Positions 53,777 through 62,550 of a DNA stretch of 64,000 nucleotides are shown in pieces. Location: assembly GCF_011762155.1 (NCBI RefSeq), contig NZ_JAASQL010000001.1:1178001-1242000 (forward strand), read 5' to 3'. The DNA is from Wenyingzhuangia heitensis. GTDB lineage: Bacteria > Bacteroidota > Bacteroidia > Flavobacteriales > Flavobacteriaceae. The notes under the pieces are model-generated. The model made no database searches, had not been told where the DNA came from, and worked only from the letters and a program-made list of their open reading frames with translations. The translations under genes and the position numbers were made by a program. Position 1 is the first letter of the stretch. Each line of letters starts with the position of its first letter.

Positions 53777-54415
53777 TTATAAGTTTGGTTGTGGAGTCAT
53801 TCTTAAATAAGGTTTAACCTCTTTGTGTCCTTTAGGAAATAACTCAGGAATGTCTTCGTTTTTAACTGCAGGAGTTATTACGACATCCTCTCCATTTTTC
53901 CAGTTAGCTGGAGTAGCAACTTTATGGTAAGCTGTTAATTGTAAAGAATCAATAACTCTTAATATTTCGTCAAAGTTTCTTCCTGTTGATGCAGGGTATA
54001 CAATAATCAATTTTACTTTTTTGTCTGGATCAATAATAAATACAGAACGTACTGTTAATGTGCTATCTGCGTTTGGATGAATCATATCGTATAAGTCAGA
54101 TACTTTTTTGTCCTCATCTGCAATAATTGGAAAATTAACAATTGTATTTTGAGTTTCGTTAATGTCTTTAATCCATCCGTGATGAGATTCTACACCATCT
54201 ACACTTAATGCTGCTACTTTTACATTTCTTTTAGAAAACTCTTCGGTGTATTTTGCCACAGTTCCTAATTCTGTAGTACAAACAGGAGTGTAGTCTGATG
54301 GATGTGAAAATAAAACACCCCAACTGTCTCCTAACCATTCGTGAAAATTAATATCACCTTCTGTTGTTTGTGCTGTAAAGTCTGGTGCAATGTCACCTAA
54401 TCTTAATGTGCTCAT
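53777..54415 (-). CDS. 1-Cys peroxiredoxin, Prx6 type
   Basis: The 212-residue peroxiredoxin has the active-site block FSHPSDYTPVCTTELG, with the peroxidatic cysteine at C46, and the long C-terminal domain of the Prx6 group (PANWKNGEDVVITPAV). No resolving cysteine stands in the usual 2-Cys position; residues after C46 lack a VCP motif. It reduces hydrogen peroxide and organic hydroperoxides in the cytosol, with a thiol from outside as donor. It lies 22 bases after the gamma-glutamylcyclotransferase-like gene. Confidence 0.95.
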   Translation of the reverse strand: MSTLRLGDIAPDFTAQTTEGDINFHEWLGDSWGVLFSHPSDYTPVCTTELGTVAKYTEEFSKRNVKVAALSVDGVESHHGWIKDINETQNTIVNFPIIADEDKKVSDLYDMIHPNADSTLTVRSVFIIDPDKKVKLIIVYPASTGRNFDEILRVIDSLQLTAYHKVATPANWKNGEDVVITPAVKNEDIPELFPKGHKEVKPYLRMTPQPNL

Positions 54416-54437
54416 AATTCTTTTTTTATTAATTGTT

Positions 54438-54773
54438 TTATGTATTGGCTACATATATCCAAGCTTTTTTACCTGAATTAAATGTAGCTTCTATTCTTTT
54501 GTAATCAGACACTTCATAAGCATCTGCTTGTTGTAATTCTTCGTCAGTGATTTCAAAAATCATACCTTTTATTTCATCAATTGTGTTGCTGGAAATTTTA
54601 GCTATGGGATGGTATTCTTTTCCACTTTTAGTAATAACATCTATGTCGGTAATTTGTAGTTTGCCTAACACATATCCTTTTAAAGAGTCATTATATCCTG
54701 TTAAAAGTCGTCCAAAAGATTCTAGCTGTACCTTTTTAAATTGTAGTGTTCCGTAAGAAAATAATAAGTGCAT
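54438..54773 (-). CDS. Gamma-glutamylcyclotransferase-like (GGCT/AIG2) protein
   Basis: The 111-residue protein begins LLFSYGTLQFKKVQ, the substrate-binding YGTL(x) motif of the GGCT fold, and has the catalytic glutamate in FEITDEELQQADAYEV. Related enzymes release 5-oxoproline from gamma-glutamyl amines or peptides. It is co-directional with the Prx6-type gene (22-base gap), which suggests a thiol or gamma-glutamyl link, but this is inference. Confidence 0.9.
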   Translation of the reverse strand: MHLLFSYGTLQFKKVQLESFGRLLTGYNDSLKGYVLGKLQITDIDVITKSGKEYHPIAKISSNTIDEIKGMIFEITDEELQQADAYEVSDYKRIEATFNSGKKAWIYVANT

Positions 54774-54841
54774 TCTTTTTATTTAATAGGATTAAAGTTA
54801 ATGTTTTAATTGCTTTTTTGGATTGATTTTTATCAATAAAA

Positions 54842-54874
54842 AAAGGGGAGTTAGATGTTTTCTAACTCCCCTTT
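54842..54874 (-). terminator. Terminator of clpB
   Basis: A perfect 14-base stem (54842-54855 with 54861-54874) ends 5 bases after the clpB stop; an A run on the plus strand gives the T run for minus-strand transcripts. Confidence 0.9.
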
Positions 54875-54878
54875 AGAA

Positions 54879-57467
54879 TTATAAATTCTTAAAAAATAAT
54901 TTGTCATCAATAGCATCTAATTCTACAGAACTTTGATTACTGATGTTTCCAGCTAAAATCTCTTTAGACAAAAGATTTAAGACTTCTTTTTGAATTACAC
55001 GTTTTACAGGTCTAGCACCAAATTCAGGATCATATCCTTTTTGTGCCAATGCTAATTTTGCATGATCTGTAGCGGTTAATGTAATTTCTTTGTTGGCTAA
55101 CAAATGTGTTAATCCTTTTAAGTGAATTTCTACAATTTGAGAAATTTCTTTTAGGTTTAACGGAGTAAACATTACAATTTCATCAATACGGTTGATAAAT
55201 TCGGGTCTTACAATTTGTTTTAAATTTTGTAAAACATCTACTTTTGCTTGTTCTGCAATAGTTTCTCTGTTTTGTTCTGTTGCTTTTTCAAAACGGTCTT
55301 TAATAATTTCTGCTCCCATATTAGAAGTCATAATTATAATCGTGTTTTTAAAATCTGCAATACGTCCTTTATTGTCTGTCAATCTACCATCATCTAACAC
55401 TTGTAATAAAATATTAAAAGTATCAGGGTGTGCTTTTTCAATCTCATCTAATAATACAACAGAATATGGCTTACGTCTTACGGCTTCGGTTAATTGTCCA
55501 CCTTCATCATAACCTACATATCCTGGAGGTGCCCCCACTAATCTACTTACAGAATGACGTTCTTGGTATTCACTCATGTCTATACGAGTTAATGCGTTTT
55601 CGTCATCAAATAAATATTCAGCCAAGGCTTTTGCTAATTCGGTTTTACCTACTCCAGTTGTTCCTAAAAACAAGAAACTTCCCAAAGGTTTTTTAACATC
55701 TTGCAATCCAGCTCTAGAACGTCTAACGGCATCAGAAACAGCTTCAATAGCATCTTGTTGTCCCACAACTCTTAAATGCAGCTCGTCTTCTAGTTTTAAT
55801 AATTTTTCACGTTCGCTTTGTAGCATTTTTAGCACCGGTACTCCTGTCCATTTGGCTACAATTTCTGCAATATCATCTTCAGTAACTTCTTCTTTAACCA
55901 AAGAGTTTCCTTGGTTGTTAGCCAATTCTTTTTGTGCTTTTTCTAATCTTTCTTGAGCTTCTTTAATTTTACCATAACGCAATTCTGCCACCAAACCATA
56001 GTTTCCGTCTCGTTCTGCCTGACTTGCTTCTTGTTTGTATTGATCAATTTCATCTTTTACGGTTTGCACATTATCTACAATGTCTTTTTCCGATTTCCAT
56101 TGCGTATAAATACTATCTCTTTTTTCTTTAATATTGGCTAATTCTTTACGTAAAATGGCTAGTTTTTTTTCGTCTTTTTCACGTTTAATAGCTTCAATTT
56201 CAATTTCTAATTGCATTACTTTTCTGTCTAAAGCATCTAGTTCTTCGGGTTTAGAGTTGATTTCCATACGCATTTTTGCAGCAGCCTCATCCATTAAATC
56301 GATGGCTTTGTCTGGTAAAAAACGAGAAGTAATATAACGCTGACTTAATTCTACAGCGGCAATAATTGCACTGTCTTTAATTTGAATTTTATGATGAGCT
56401 TCGTACTTTTCTTTAATACCACGCAAAATTGAAATAGCACTTTCGGTATCGGGTTCATTAACAACTACTTTTTGAAAACGTCTTTCTAAAGCTTTGTCTT
56501 TTTCAAAGTATTTTTGATACTCGTCTAACGTTGTTGCACCAATTGCTCTTAACTCTCCACGAGCCAAAGCGGGTTTTAAAATATTTGCAGCATCCATAGC
56601 ACCTTCACCACCACCAGCACCTACTAAGGTGTGAATTTCATCAATAAACAAAACAATGTCTCCTTCTGCAGAAGTTACTTCTTTTACCACAGATTTTAAA
56701 CGTTCTTCAAATTCACCTTTGTATTTTGCTCCAGCAATTAAAGCACCCATGTCTAAAGAAAACACATGTTTGTCTTTTAAGTTTTCGGGAACATCTCCTT
56801 TTACAATACGTTGAGCCAAACCTTCGGCAATTGCAGTTTTACCTACTCCGGGTTCTCCAACTAACATAGGGTTGTTTTTGGTTCTACGTGATAAAATTTG
56901 TAAAATTCTACGAATCTCCTCATCACGACCAATTACAGGATCTAATTTACCCGTACTAGCTAGTTTGTTTAAATCTTTTGCATATTTGTTTAAGGCATTG
57001 TAAGTTTCTTCTGCACTTTGAGAAGTTACTTTCTGACCTTTTCTAATTTCATCAATAGCAGATTTTAGGCCTTTTTCGGTAACACCTTGGTCTTTTAAAA
57101 GTTGACTAACGGTGTCTTTATTATTTAACAGAGCCAATAATAAATGTTCTATAGATACGTATTCATCGCTCATTTTTTTAGCAATAATATTTGCATCTGC
57201 TAGTGTTTTTGCACTTGTTGAAGACAATCCAATTTGTCCGCCCGTTACTTTTGGGAAACTTTGTAATGTGTTGTCTAATATTTGTGGTAATAAAGAAACA
57301 TTAACTTGTAATTTTTTTAATATAAAAGGAGTTACATGCTCATCTACTTCTAAAATGGCTTTAAAAATATGAGTGTTCTCTATTTGTTGGTGTTCCAATC
57401 CTTGTGCAATTTGTTGTGCTTGTTGTACAACTTCTTGCGACTTTATGGTGTAATTGTTAAAGTTCAT
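54879..57467 (-). CDS. clpB: ClpB disaggregase
   Basis: ClpB is the Hsp100 ring ATPase that, with DnaK, pulls proteins out of aggregates after heat or other stress. The 862-residue protein has the N-terminal repeat domain (1-150), NBD1 (Walker A GEPGVGKT, Walker [11 protein letters not shown]), the coiled-coil M domain (~405-525, rich in [23 protein letters not shown]) and NBD2 ([28 protein letters not shown]). It has no ClpP-binding loop. No CIRCE or sigma-32-like element is evident upstream. Confidence 0.97.
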   Translation of the reverse strand: MNFNNYTIKSQEVVQQAQQIAQGLEHQQIENTHIFKAILEVDEHVTPFILKKLQVNVSLLPQILDNTLQSFPKVTGGQIGLSSTSAKTLADANIIAKKMSDEYVSIEHLLLALLNNKDTVSQLLKDQGVTEKGLKSAIDEIRKGQKVTSQSAEETYNALNKYAKDLNKLASTGKLDPVIGRDEEIRRILQILSRRTKNNPMLVGEPGVGKTAIAEGLAQRIVKGDVPENLKDKHVFSLDMGALIAGAKYKGEFEERLKSVVKEVTSAEGDIVLFIDEIHTLVGAGGGEGAMDAANILKPALARGELRAIGATTLDEYQKYFEKDKALERRFQKVVVNEPDTESAISILRGIKEKYEAHHKIQIKDSAIIAAVELSQRYITSRFLPDKAIDLMDEAAAKMRMEINSKPEELDALDRKVMQLEIEIEAIKREKDEKKLAILRKELANIKEKRDSIYTQWKSEKDIVDNVQTVKDEIDQYKQEASQAERDGNYGLVAELRYGKIKEAQERLEKAQKELANNQGNSLVKEEVTEDDIAEIVAKWTGVPVLKMLQSEREKLLKLEDELHLRVVGQQDAIEAVSDAVRRSRAGLQDVKKPLGSFLFLGTTGVGKTELAKALAEYLFDDENALTRIDMSEYQERHSVSRLVGAPPGYVGYDEGGQLTEAVRRKPYSVVLLDEIEKAHPDTFNILLQVLDDGRLTDNKGRIADFKNTIIIMTSNMGAEIIKDRFEKATEQNRETIAEQAKVDVLQNLKQIVRPEFINRIDEIVMFTPLNLKEISQIVEIHLKGLTHLLANKEITLTATDHAKLALAQKGYDPEFGARPVKRVIQKEVLNLLSKEILAGNISNQSSVELDAIDDKLFFKNL

Positions 57468-57679
57468 AATTGTTGGTTTTAAGGATTTTTAAATTCTTTT
57501 TTGCTAGCTTTTATTTATGAGGTTATAGCAATTGTTATTCCTTTGGTTTGAAACGGAATAATTGTCTTGTAATTAGACAGTTTGTCTGTGTATATTGATG
57601 GTTTTAAGACTTTTTGTCTTGTTTGTAAGCTGTTTGTATTACAACGACTGATTTTACTAATAAATAGTAAAAGAAGCAA

Positions 57680-57687
57680 TATATTTG
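57680..57687 (+). promoter_or_regulatory. -7 element of ytxJ
   Basis: TATATTTG matches TAnnTTTG, 30 bases before the ytxJ start codon. I find no TTG at the proper distance upstream. Confidence 0.45.
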
Positions 57688-57717
57688 CTTTAGTATATAA
57701 TTATAATAAGATAGTGT

Positions 57718-58089
57718 ATGGGATTTTTTGACAAAATATTGGGAAGTAAATCAGAAGGTGGAGAAAAAGCATCAAAAGTAAATTGGAATGAATTAACAAC
57801 AGTCGATCAATTGAACGATGTTGTAGAGGCTTCTAAGCAGAATAAAGTTGTTATTTTTAAACACAGTACACGTTGTAGTATTAGTGCAAGTGTGTTAAAT
57901 AAGTTTGAAAAACAAATAGGAGAGGAGTATACGTTGTACTTTTTAGATTTAATAGCACACAGAGACATTTCTGCTGCAATAGCAGATAAATTCAAAGTTG
58001 TTCACCAATCTCCACAAGCAATTGTGTTAGAAAACGGTGAAGTAACTCAGCAAGATTCACATTACGGAATTTTAGAATTAACATTGTAA
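57718..58089 (+). CDS. ytxJ: YtxJ-like bacillithiol-system thioredoxin-fold protein
   Basis: The 123-residue protein has the FKHSTRCSISASVLNKFEK motif with one active cysteine (C53), as in the YtxJ/BrxC group, which reverses mixed disulfides with bacillithiol. This suggests the organism makes bacillithiol rather than glutathione, which also bears on the GCS2-like ligase at 10854. It is cytosolic. It is transcribed away from clpB. No bshA, bshB or bshC lies in the window. Confidence 0.9.
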   Translation: MGFFDKILGSKSEGGEKASKVNWNELTTVDQLNDVVEASKQNKVVIFKHSTRCSISASVLNKFEKQIGEEYTLYFLDLIAHRDISAAIADKFKVVHQSPQAIVLENGEVTQQDSHYGILELTL

Positions 58090-58127
58090 TGTGTTTTAAA
58101 TCAGTTTTTTAGCTGTTTTTAGGTTTC

Positions 58128-58157
58128 TAATGTTAATTTAATGTTAATTTAATGTTG
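58128..58157 (+). repeat. Three direct repeats before the MORN-protein promoter
   Basis: TAATGTTAATT repeats at 58128 and 58139, and a partial copy at 58150 (TAATGTTG). The 11-base period keeps them on one face of the helix. The last copy contains the -33 TTG of the following promoter, so a regulator might bind here. Confidence 0.6.
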
Positions 58158-58184
58158 TTCAATTGTAAAATAGTTGTATCTTTG
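58155..58184 (+). promoter_or_regulatory. Promoter of the MORN-repeat protein gene
   Basis: TTG (58155-58157), 19 bases and TATCTTTG (58177-58184) match the consensus fully. The start codon at 58210 is 25 bases after the -7 element, which supports that start over the ATG at 58174. Confidence 0.7.
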
Positions 58185-58209
58185 TCTTATCAACATAAAT
58201 ACAACTATT

Positions 58210-58581
58210 ATGAAAACTACATTATTAATATTATCATTATTCGTTGGACTGGTTACATACGGTCAAAAAGACAATGTAAAAGTTCAAAAACAAGGAGATT
58301 TATATGAAGTAACACTTTTCCATGAAAATGGATTGGTATCACAAACTGGATTTATTACTGCGGATAAAAAATTACATGGAACATGGAAGTCTTTTGACAA
58401 TAAAGGTCAAAAAGTATCTATGGGACATTACGAGAATGGAAAAAAAGCTGGAAGATGGTTTTTCTGGAAAAACAATACAGAAGCTTTAACACAAGTAGAC
58501 TTTGGATCTGATTACAGAATTGCAAGTGTTTATGAGTGGAAAGGAAATTCTCAGTTAGCAGACAATGAAAGCGAAGACTAA
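58210..58581 (+). CDS. Secreted YwqK-type (MORN-repeat) protein
   Basis: The 123-residue protein has a signal peptide (MKTTLLILSLFVGLVTYGQ) and MORN-variant repeats: FHENGLVSQTGFI, HGTWKSFDNKGQKVSMGHYENGKKAGRWFFW. Similar proteins are annotated as YwqK-family antitoxins, but here the signal peptide and lack of a toxin partner argue against that; a periplasmic or surface role is more likely. The start at 58210 follows the promoter and gives the signal peptide. Confidence 0.82.
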   Translation: MKTTLLILSLFVGLVTYGQKDNVKVQKQGDLYEVTLFHENGLVSQTGFITADKKLHGTWKSFDNKGQKVSMGHYENGKKAGRWFFWKNNTEALTQVDFGSDYRIASVYEWKGNSQLADNESED

Positions 58582-58600
58582 AAATTTTCTTAAATAAAAT

Positions 58601-58627
58601 AAAAGCCACTCAATTGAGTGGCTTTTT
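58601..58627. terminator. Bidirectional terminator
   Basis: A perfect palindrome with A and T runs (AAAAGCCACTCAA and its complement) lies between the MORN protein gene and the convergent zinc-ribbon gene and touches the latter's stop codon. Confidence 0.9.
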
Positions 58628-58831
58628 TTATGCAACACTTTCTGTAGTGTTTTCTTCTGAAACTCCTGGGGTAATGCAAACTGTTTTGTCTAGTCCTTTT
58701 AAATAGGCATAAAAGGTACTACATCTTGCACAGTTTAATAATTCAACAAAAAACAATAGTTTCAGAAACTTCTTTTTGCGTTTTTTAGAACGCAGTGTTG
58801 AGTTACAACACGGACAGATTCTTTTTTTCAT
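58628..58831 (-). CDS. Small zinc-ribbon-like protein
   Basis: The 67-residue protein has CPCC near the start (C6, C8, C9) and CARC at residues 34-37, the two knuckles of a zinc ribbon, joined by a very basic and then hydrophobic linker (RSKKRKKKFLKLLFFVELLN). Function is unknown; it could bind nucleic acid or a membrane. It converges with the MORN gene through a shared terminator. The coding call rests on the cysteine pattern. Confidence 0.65.
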   Translation of the reverse strand: MKKRICPCCNSTLRSKKRKKKFLKLLFFVELLNCARCSTFYAYLKGLDKTVCITPGVSEENTTESVA

Positions 58832-58877
58832 CGTATTCGTTTTTTGATTTATAGTTTATAAAATTATGTAAAAAAAT

Positions 58878-58908
58878 AGCCAATCAACTTGATTTTAGTT
58901 AATTGGCT
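58878..58908 (-). terminator. Terminator of the HAD-lipoprotein operon
   Basis: A 12-base stem with one G-T pair (AGCCAAT on one side and ATTGGCT on the other) lies 24 bases after the HAD gene; T bases follow on the minus strand. Confidence 0.8.
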
Positions 58909-58932
58909 GTCAGTTTTGTTGTTTTTTAGGTA

Positions 58933-59733
58933 CTATAAAATATATTTTTCTATTACTTCTGCCACTCCATCATTATTGTTAGAGGCTACAATAACATCTG
59001 CTTTGTGTCTTAATTCAGGAGTAACATTTTCTACCCAAACACCTAGGCCGGCAAATTCAACCATGGTTAAATCATTACCTGCGTTCCCTACCGCAATAGT
59101 TTCTTCTTGTTTAATTCCTAATTGTTGTATTAGTCTGTTTAGCGTTGCTGCTTTGTCTATTCCTTGGGGCATAACTTCTAAAAAGAAAGGTTTAGATCTA
59201 GCAATACTAAGATCTGGTCTTACTTTTTTTAGGTTAGTTTCTATTGTTTTTAAATAAGTAGGTTCTTCTAATAATAAACATTTTACACAGTTTTGGGTAA
59301 CGCTTTCTTTTAAATTAGTGACCTTATGATACGGCATACCTGTTAAGTTTTTTTCTACATCTATGTATTCAGAATCTTGAGTTCCTATAATAGCTCCGTT
59401 ATAGTATGTAATAAAAGCAGTATTGTTAGCCTGGCTGTAGTCATATAGTTGATGAATGTCTTTAACTTTTAGCGTTTGTTCAAAAATACACTCTTCTGTA
59501 GTCATATTTATAATTTGACCTCCGTTAAAAGAGATAATATAAGAATTGTATTTATCTAGCTCTAATTCTTTTGCAAAGTTAGTCATAGCAGGAGTTGGTC
59601 TTCCTGAAGCTAAAACTACATATACACCTTTTTCTTGTGCAGCTTTAATGGCTTTTTTATTTCTGATTGATATAGTGTGATCATCCGTTAGCAAGGTGTC
59701 GTCCATATCCAATACAATCATTTTGTAGTTCAT
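58933..59733 (-). CDS. Cof-type HAD-IIB phosphatase
   Basis: The 266-residue protein has the HAD motifs: motif I LDMDDTLLT (D9, D11), motif II SGR, motif III lysine region and motif IV VGNAGNDLTMVEF, and a C2B cap. It should dephosphorylate a sugar phosphate, flavin mononucleotide or similar small phosphate. The exact substrate is not readable. It lies 19 bases after the lipoprotein gene, so the two are co-transcribed. Confidence 0.93.
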   Translation of the reverse strand: MNYKMIVLDMDDTLLTDDHTISIRNKKAIKAAQEKGVYVVLASGRPTPAMTNFAKELELDKYNSYIISFNGGQIINMTTEECIFEQTLKVKDIHQLYDYSQANNTAFITYYNGAIIGTQDSEYIDVEKNLTGMPYHKVTNLKESVTQNCVKCLLLEEPTYLKTIETNLKKVRPDLSIARSKPFFLEVMPQGIDKAATLNRLIQQLGIKQEETIAVGNAGNDLTMVEFAGLGVWVENVTPELRHKADVIVASNNNDGVAEVIEKYIL

Positions 59734-59752
59734 TTATTATAGTTTAAAAGAA

Positions 59753-60916
59753 TTAGAAGTTTTGGTTTGTAATAATACTTTGTAATTGACGTTTTACATC
59801 ATTACTAGTGTCTAAAATCATTTGATTATTTGTAGGAAACGGAATTTTTTTATTAGAAAGCCAGTTTAAATGTATGTCTGTTAATGCTCTTTGATCTCCT
59901 TTTTGACTTGCATAATAATGCTCAAAAATAAATTCACTATTTAAAGGAATACTAGACAATGTTTGTTGATTGTCAAACCTTAAAAAACGAGCTGTTGCTT
60001 TAATAGTACAATTTTTGCTTTGTAAAAACTGATGAAAAGTACTTGTTACTTTTACCAATTTGTCTTTTTTAACATCGTTTCCGTCTTTGTCCTTTTTTAC
60101 ATTTCCCTTTTCATCTAAAACATATTCTTTACCATCTACTATTTCTTTTTCTTGTACCAATAAGGTTTCTTTAATACGTTCTGGACTCAAGTTTATTTGA
60201 TTATAGGTTACTTCCATCACATAATCATAAGTGGTGTTTTCGTCAAAAGAGTTTAGATAATTAATCCAATAATTATCTAAATTGTAGTCGCTTAAATCTA
60301 AAATAGTATTAGCTAATTGTTTAGGAATTACTTTTCCAGTTTTGTTTTTAAATGCTACCAGCACATAATCTGTTCCTTTGGTTTTTGAGTTGTTTATAAG
60401 TTGCGGAACATCTTTGTAGTTAGAGTTAATACTTTGTAGGTACTTAAAATCTTCATGAGCTTCTCTAATAAATTGCTTGTTTTTACTGATTAGTTTATCA
60501 TTGGCTTTGTAATACAAATAATCAGATAAGCTGTCTCTTACGCTTAAAGTCTGATTTGTATAATTATCAAATTTAAAAGTAAATCCATCTATAGGCATTA
60601 ACGGACGAATTTTGTTTTGTCTATTTTCTAAATGTAACAACGTATTAAACTTTTGTTCTAAACTTTCAGGATTTGTGTCTTGACTTAAATAATCAAGAGT
60701 ACGTTTGTCTTTTGCAACAGCTTTTTGATAAGATTCAAATAATAACTGATGAAAATCAGGAGCTTTTTTTCCGTATCTGTTACTTTGTAAATAAGTTAAA
60801 GCCTGTTCAATAGCTTGGTCATAGTTTCCTTGAGCTAAATGTTTTTGAGAAGTTTTTAATCCTGAGCAGCTTACTATAAAAAGGAATAGAAAAAAATAAG
60901 GTAGTTTTTTTATCAT
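59753..60916 (-). CDS. Predicted lipoprotein, unknown function
   Basis: The 387-residue protein has a lipoprotein signal (LFLFIVSC|SGLKTS, lipid on C17). The first ~100 residues have a TPR-like helix pair (HLAQGNYDQAIEQALTYLQSNRYGKKAPDFHQLL). A highly charged segment (VLDEKGNVKKDKDGNDVKKDK) lies near 255-285. Residues 180-340 are beta-rich. I do not recognise the family. A -7 element (TACTTTTG on the minus strand) lies about 90 bases upstream. It is the first gene of the HAD operon. Confidence 0.82.
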   Translation of the reverse strand: MIKKLPYFFLFLFIVSCSGLKTSQKHLAQGNYDQAIEQALTYLQSNRYGKKAPDFHQLLFESYQKAVAKDKRTLDYLSQDTNPESLEQKFNTLLHLENRQNKIRPLMPIDGFTFKFDNYTNQTLSVRDSLSDYLYYKANDKLISKNKQFIREAHEDFKYLQSINSNYKDVPQLINNSKTKGTDYVLVAFKNKTGKVIPKQLANTILDLSDYNLDNYWINYLNSFDENTTYDYVMEVTYNQINLSPERIKETLLVQEKEIVDGKEYVLDEKGNVKKDKDGNDVKKDKLVKVTSTFHQFLQSKNCTIKATARFLRFDNQQTLSSIPLNSEFIFEHYYASQKGDQRALTDIHLNWLSNKKIPFPTNNQMILDTSNDVKRQLQSIITNQNF

Positions 60917-61002
60917 AGGAATGTTTTTTTTAGATAAGCCAAATTTTGAGCCAAACTTTATACGTGGACTTTTAGCGGTAATTGTTTCTTTGTTAACGAA
61001 TG

Positions 61003-61010
61003 CAAAAGTA
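61003..61010 (-). promoter_or_regulatory. -7 element of the lipoprotein-HAD operon
   Basis: On the minus strand this reads TACTTTTG, matching TAnnTTTG, 86 bases upstream of the lipoprotein start codon. No -33 TTG is at the right spacing. Confidence 0.4.
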
Positions 61011-61124
61011 AAATTTTCTGTTTTGTATTGATAAAAAAATAGAATAAAGGATAGCTTTCTGAATAGAAGAATTTTATAGTAATATATTCTTAGTACTTTT
61101 AGTAAAGCATGAATAAATATTTCT

Positions 61125-61132
61125 TATTTTTG
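61125..61132 (+). promoter_or_regulatory. -7 element of glyA
   Basis: TATTTTTG matches the consensus 33 bases before the glyA start. I see no -33 TTG at the usual spacing. Confidence 0.5.
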
Positions 61133-61165
61133 CAATTCATTTTCAACCTCAAAAACACCTAGAAT

Positions 61166-62440
61166 ATGAAACGTGATCAAATCATTTTTGATTTAATTCA
61201 AGACGAAAAAGAAAGACAATTAAAAGGAATTGAATTGATTGCTTCTGAAAACTTTGTTAGTGAACAAGTGATGGAAGCGCAAGGTTCTGTTTTAACAAAT
61301 AAATATGCTGAAGGATATCCAGGTAAAAGATACTATGGAGGATGTGAAGTAGTAGATATTGTTGAACAATTAGCTATAGATAGAGCAAAAGAATTATATG
61401 GAGCAGCATACGTAAACGTACAGCCTCACTCAGGTTCACAAGCAAATGCAGCGGTTTATTTTTCTGTATTAGAGCCAGGAGATAAAATTTTAGGTTTTGA
61501 TTTATCTCACGGTGGTCACTTAACACACGGTTCTCCGGTAAACTTTTCAGGAAAAATTTACAAAGCAGTTCATTATGGTGTAGATAAAGAAACGGAGGTT
61601 TTAAACTACGATAACATTATGGAAATCGCAAAAGCGGAAAAACCAAAAATGATTATTGCAGGAGCATCATCTTACTCTAGAGATATTGATTTTGCTAAGT
61701 TTAGAGAAATTGCAGATGCCGTTGGAGCTTATTTGTTAGCAGATATTTCTCACCCATCCGGAATGATTGCAAAAGGAATCTTAAACGATCCAATGCCTCA
61801 CTGTCACTTTGTAACAACAACGACTCACAAGACTTTAAGAGGTCCTAGAGGAGGAATGATTATGATGGGTCAGGATTTTGACAACAAAGACGGTATTACT
61901 TTAAAAAACGGAAGTTTAAAGAAAATGTCTGCTATTATTAACAGTTCTGTATTCCCAGGAATGCAAGGTGGACCGTTAGAGCATGTTATTGCTGCCAAAG
62001 CTATCGCTTTAGGAGAAGCATTACAAGATGAATATTTACACTACCAAGTTCAGGTTAAAAAGAACGCAGCTAGATTGGCAAAAGAATTAGTGGCTAAAGA
62101 TTATAAAATTATTTCTGGAGGTACAGACAATCACTGTATGTTAATAGATTTAAGAAATAAAAATCTATCTGGTAAAGATGCTGAGCAAGCATTGGTAAAA
62201 GCAGATATTACAGTGAACAAGAACATGGTTCCTTATGATACTCGTTCTCCATTTGTAACTTCTGGTATCCGTTTAGGAGCTTCTGCAGTAACTACTCGTG
62301 GTTTAAAAGAAGACGATATGGCCGTGGTTGCCAACTTTATTGATGAAGTAATTAACAACTTTGAAAACGAAGAAGTTTTAGAAGGAATTGCTAATAAAGT
62401 AAACGACTTTATGCAAGACAGACCTTTGTTTCAATGGTAA
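61166..62440 (+). CDS. glyA: Serine hydroxymethyltransferase
   Basis: GlyA interconverts serine and glycine with tetrahydrofolate and supplies one-carbon units. The 424-residue PLP enzyme has [24 protein letters not shown], the HGSPVNFSG region and the PLP lysine in [13 protein letters not shown]. It has a normal length and its own promoter and terminator; it is not in an operon. Confidence 0.98.
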   Translation: MKRDQIIFDLIQDEKERQLKGIELIASENFVSEQVMEAQGSVLTNKYAEGYPGKRYYGGCEVVDIVEQLAIDRAKELYGAAYVNVQPHSGSQANAAVYFSVLEPGDKILGFDLSHGGHLTHGSPVNFSGKIYKAVHYGVDKETEVLNYDNIMEIAKAEKPKMIIAGASSYSRDIDFAKFREIADAVGAYLLADISHPSGMIAKGILNDPMPHCHFVTTTTHKTLRGPRGGMIMMGQDFDNKDGITLKNGSLKKMSAIINSSVFPGMQGGPLEHVIAAKAIALGEALQDEYLHYQVQVKKNAARLAKELVAKDYKIISGGTDNHCMLIDLRNKNLSGKDAEQALVKADITVNKNMVPYDTRSPFVTSGIRLGASAVTTRGLKEDDMAVVANFIDEVINNFENEEVLEGIANKVNDFMQDRPLFQW

Positions 62441-62483
62441 TTCATAAAGAATAAAAATACATCTATGTAAATAGGTATATTCA

Positions 62484-62513
62484 AAACCAGAGAAGTAAAC
62501 TTCTCTGGTTTTT
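62484..62513 (+). terminator. Terminator after glyA
   Basis: A perfect 13-base stem (62484-62496 with 62501-62513) and 4-base loop, followed by T bases, lies 43 bases after glyA. Confidence 0.9.
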
Positions 62514-62550
62514 TGTTTTTTAATGAAAACTACTAAATCAATTTAAATAA

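Noticed and set aside
58210-58581. YwqK-type protein as the antitoxin of a toxin-antitoxin pair
   Set aside because: It has a signal peptide and no adjacent toxin gene; the neighbouring 67-residue zinc-ribbon gene is convergent with its own terminator.
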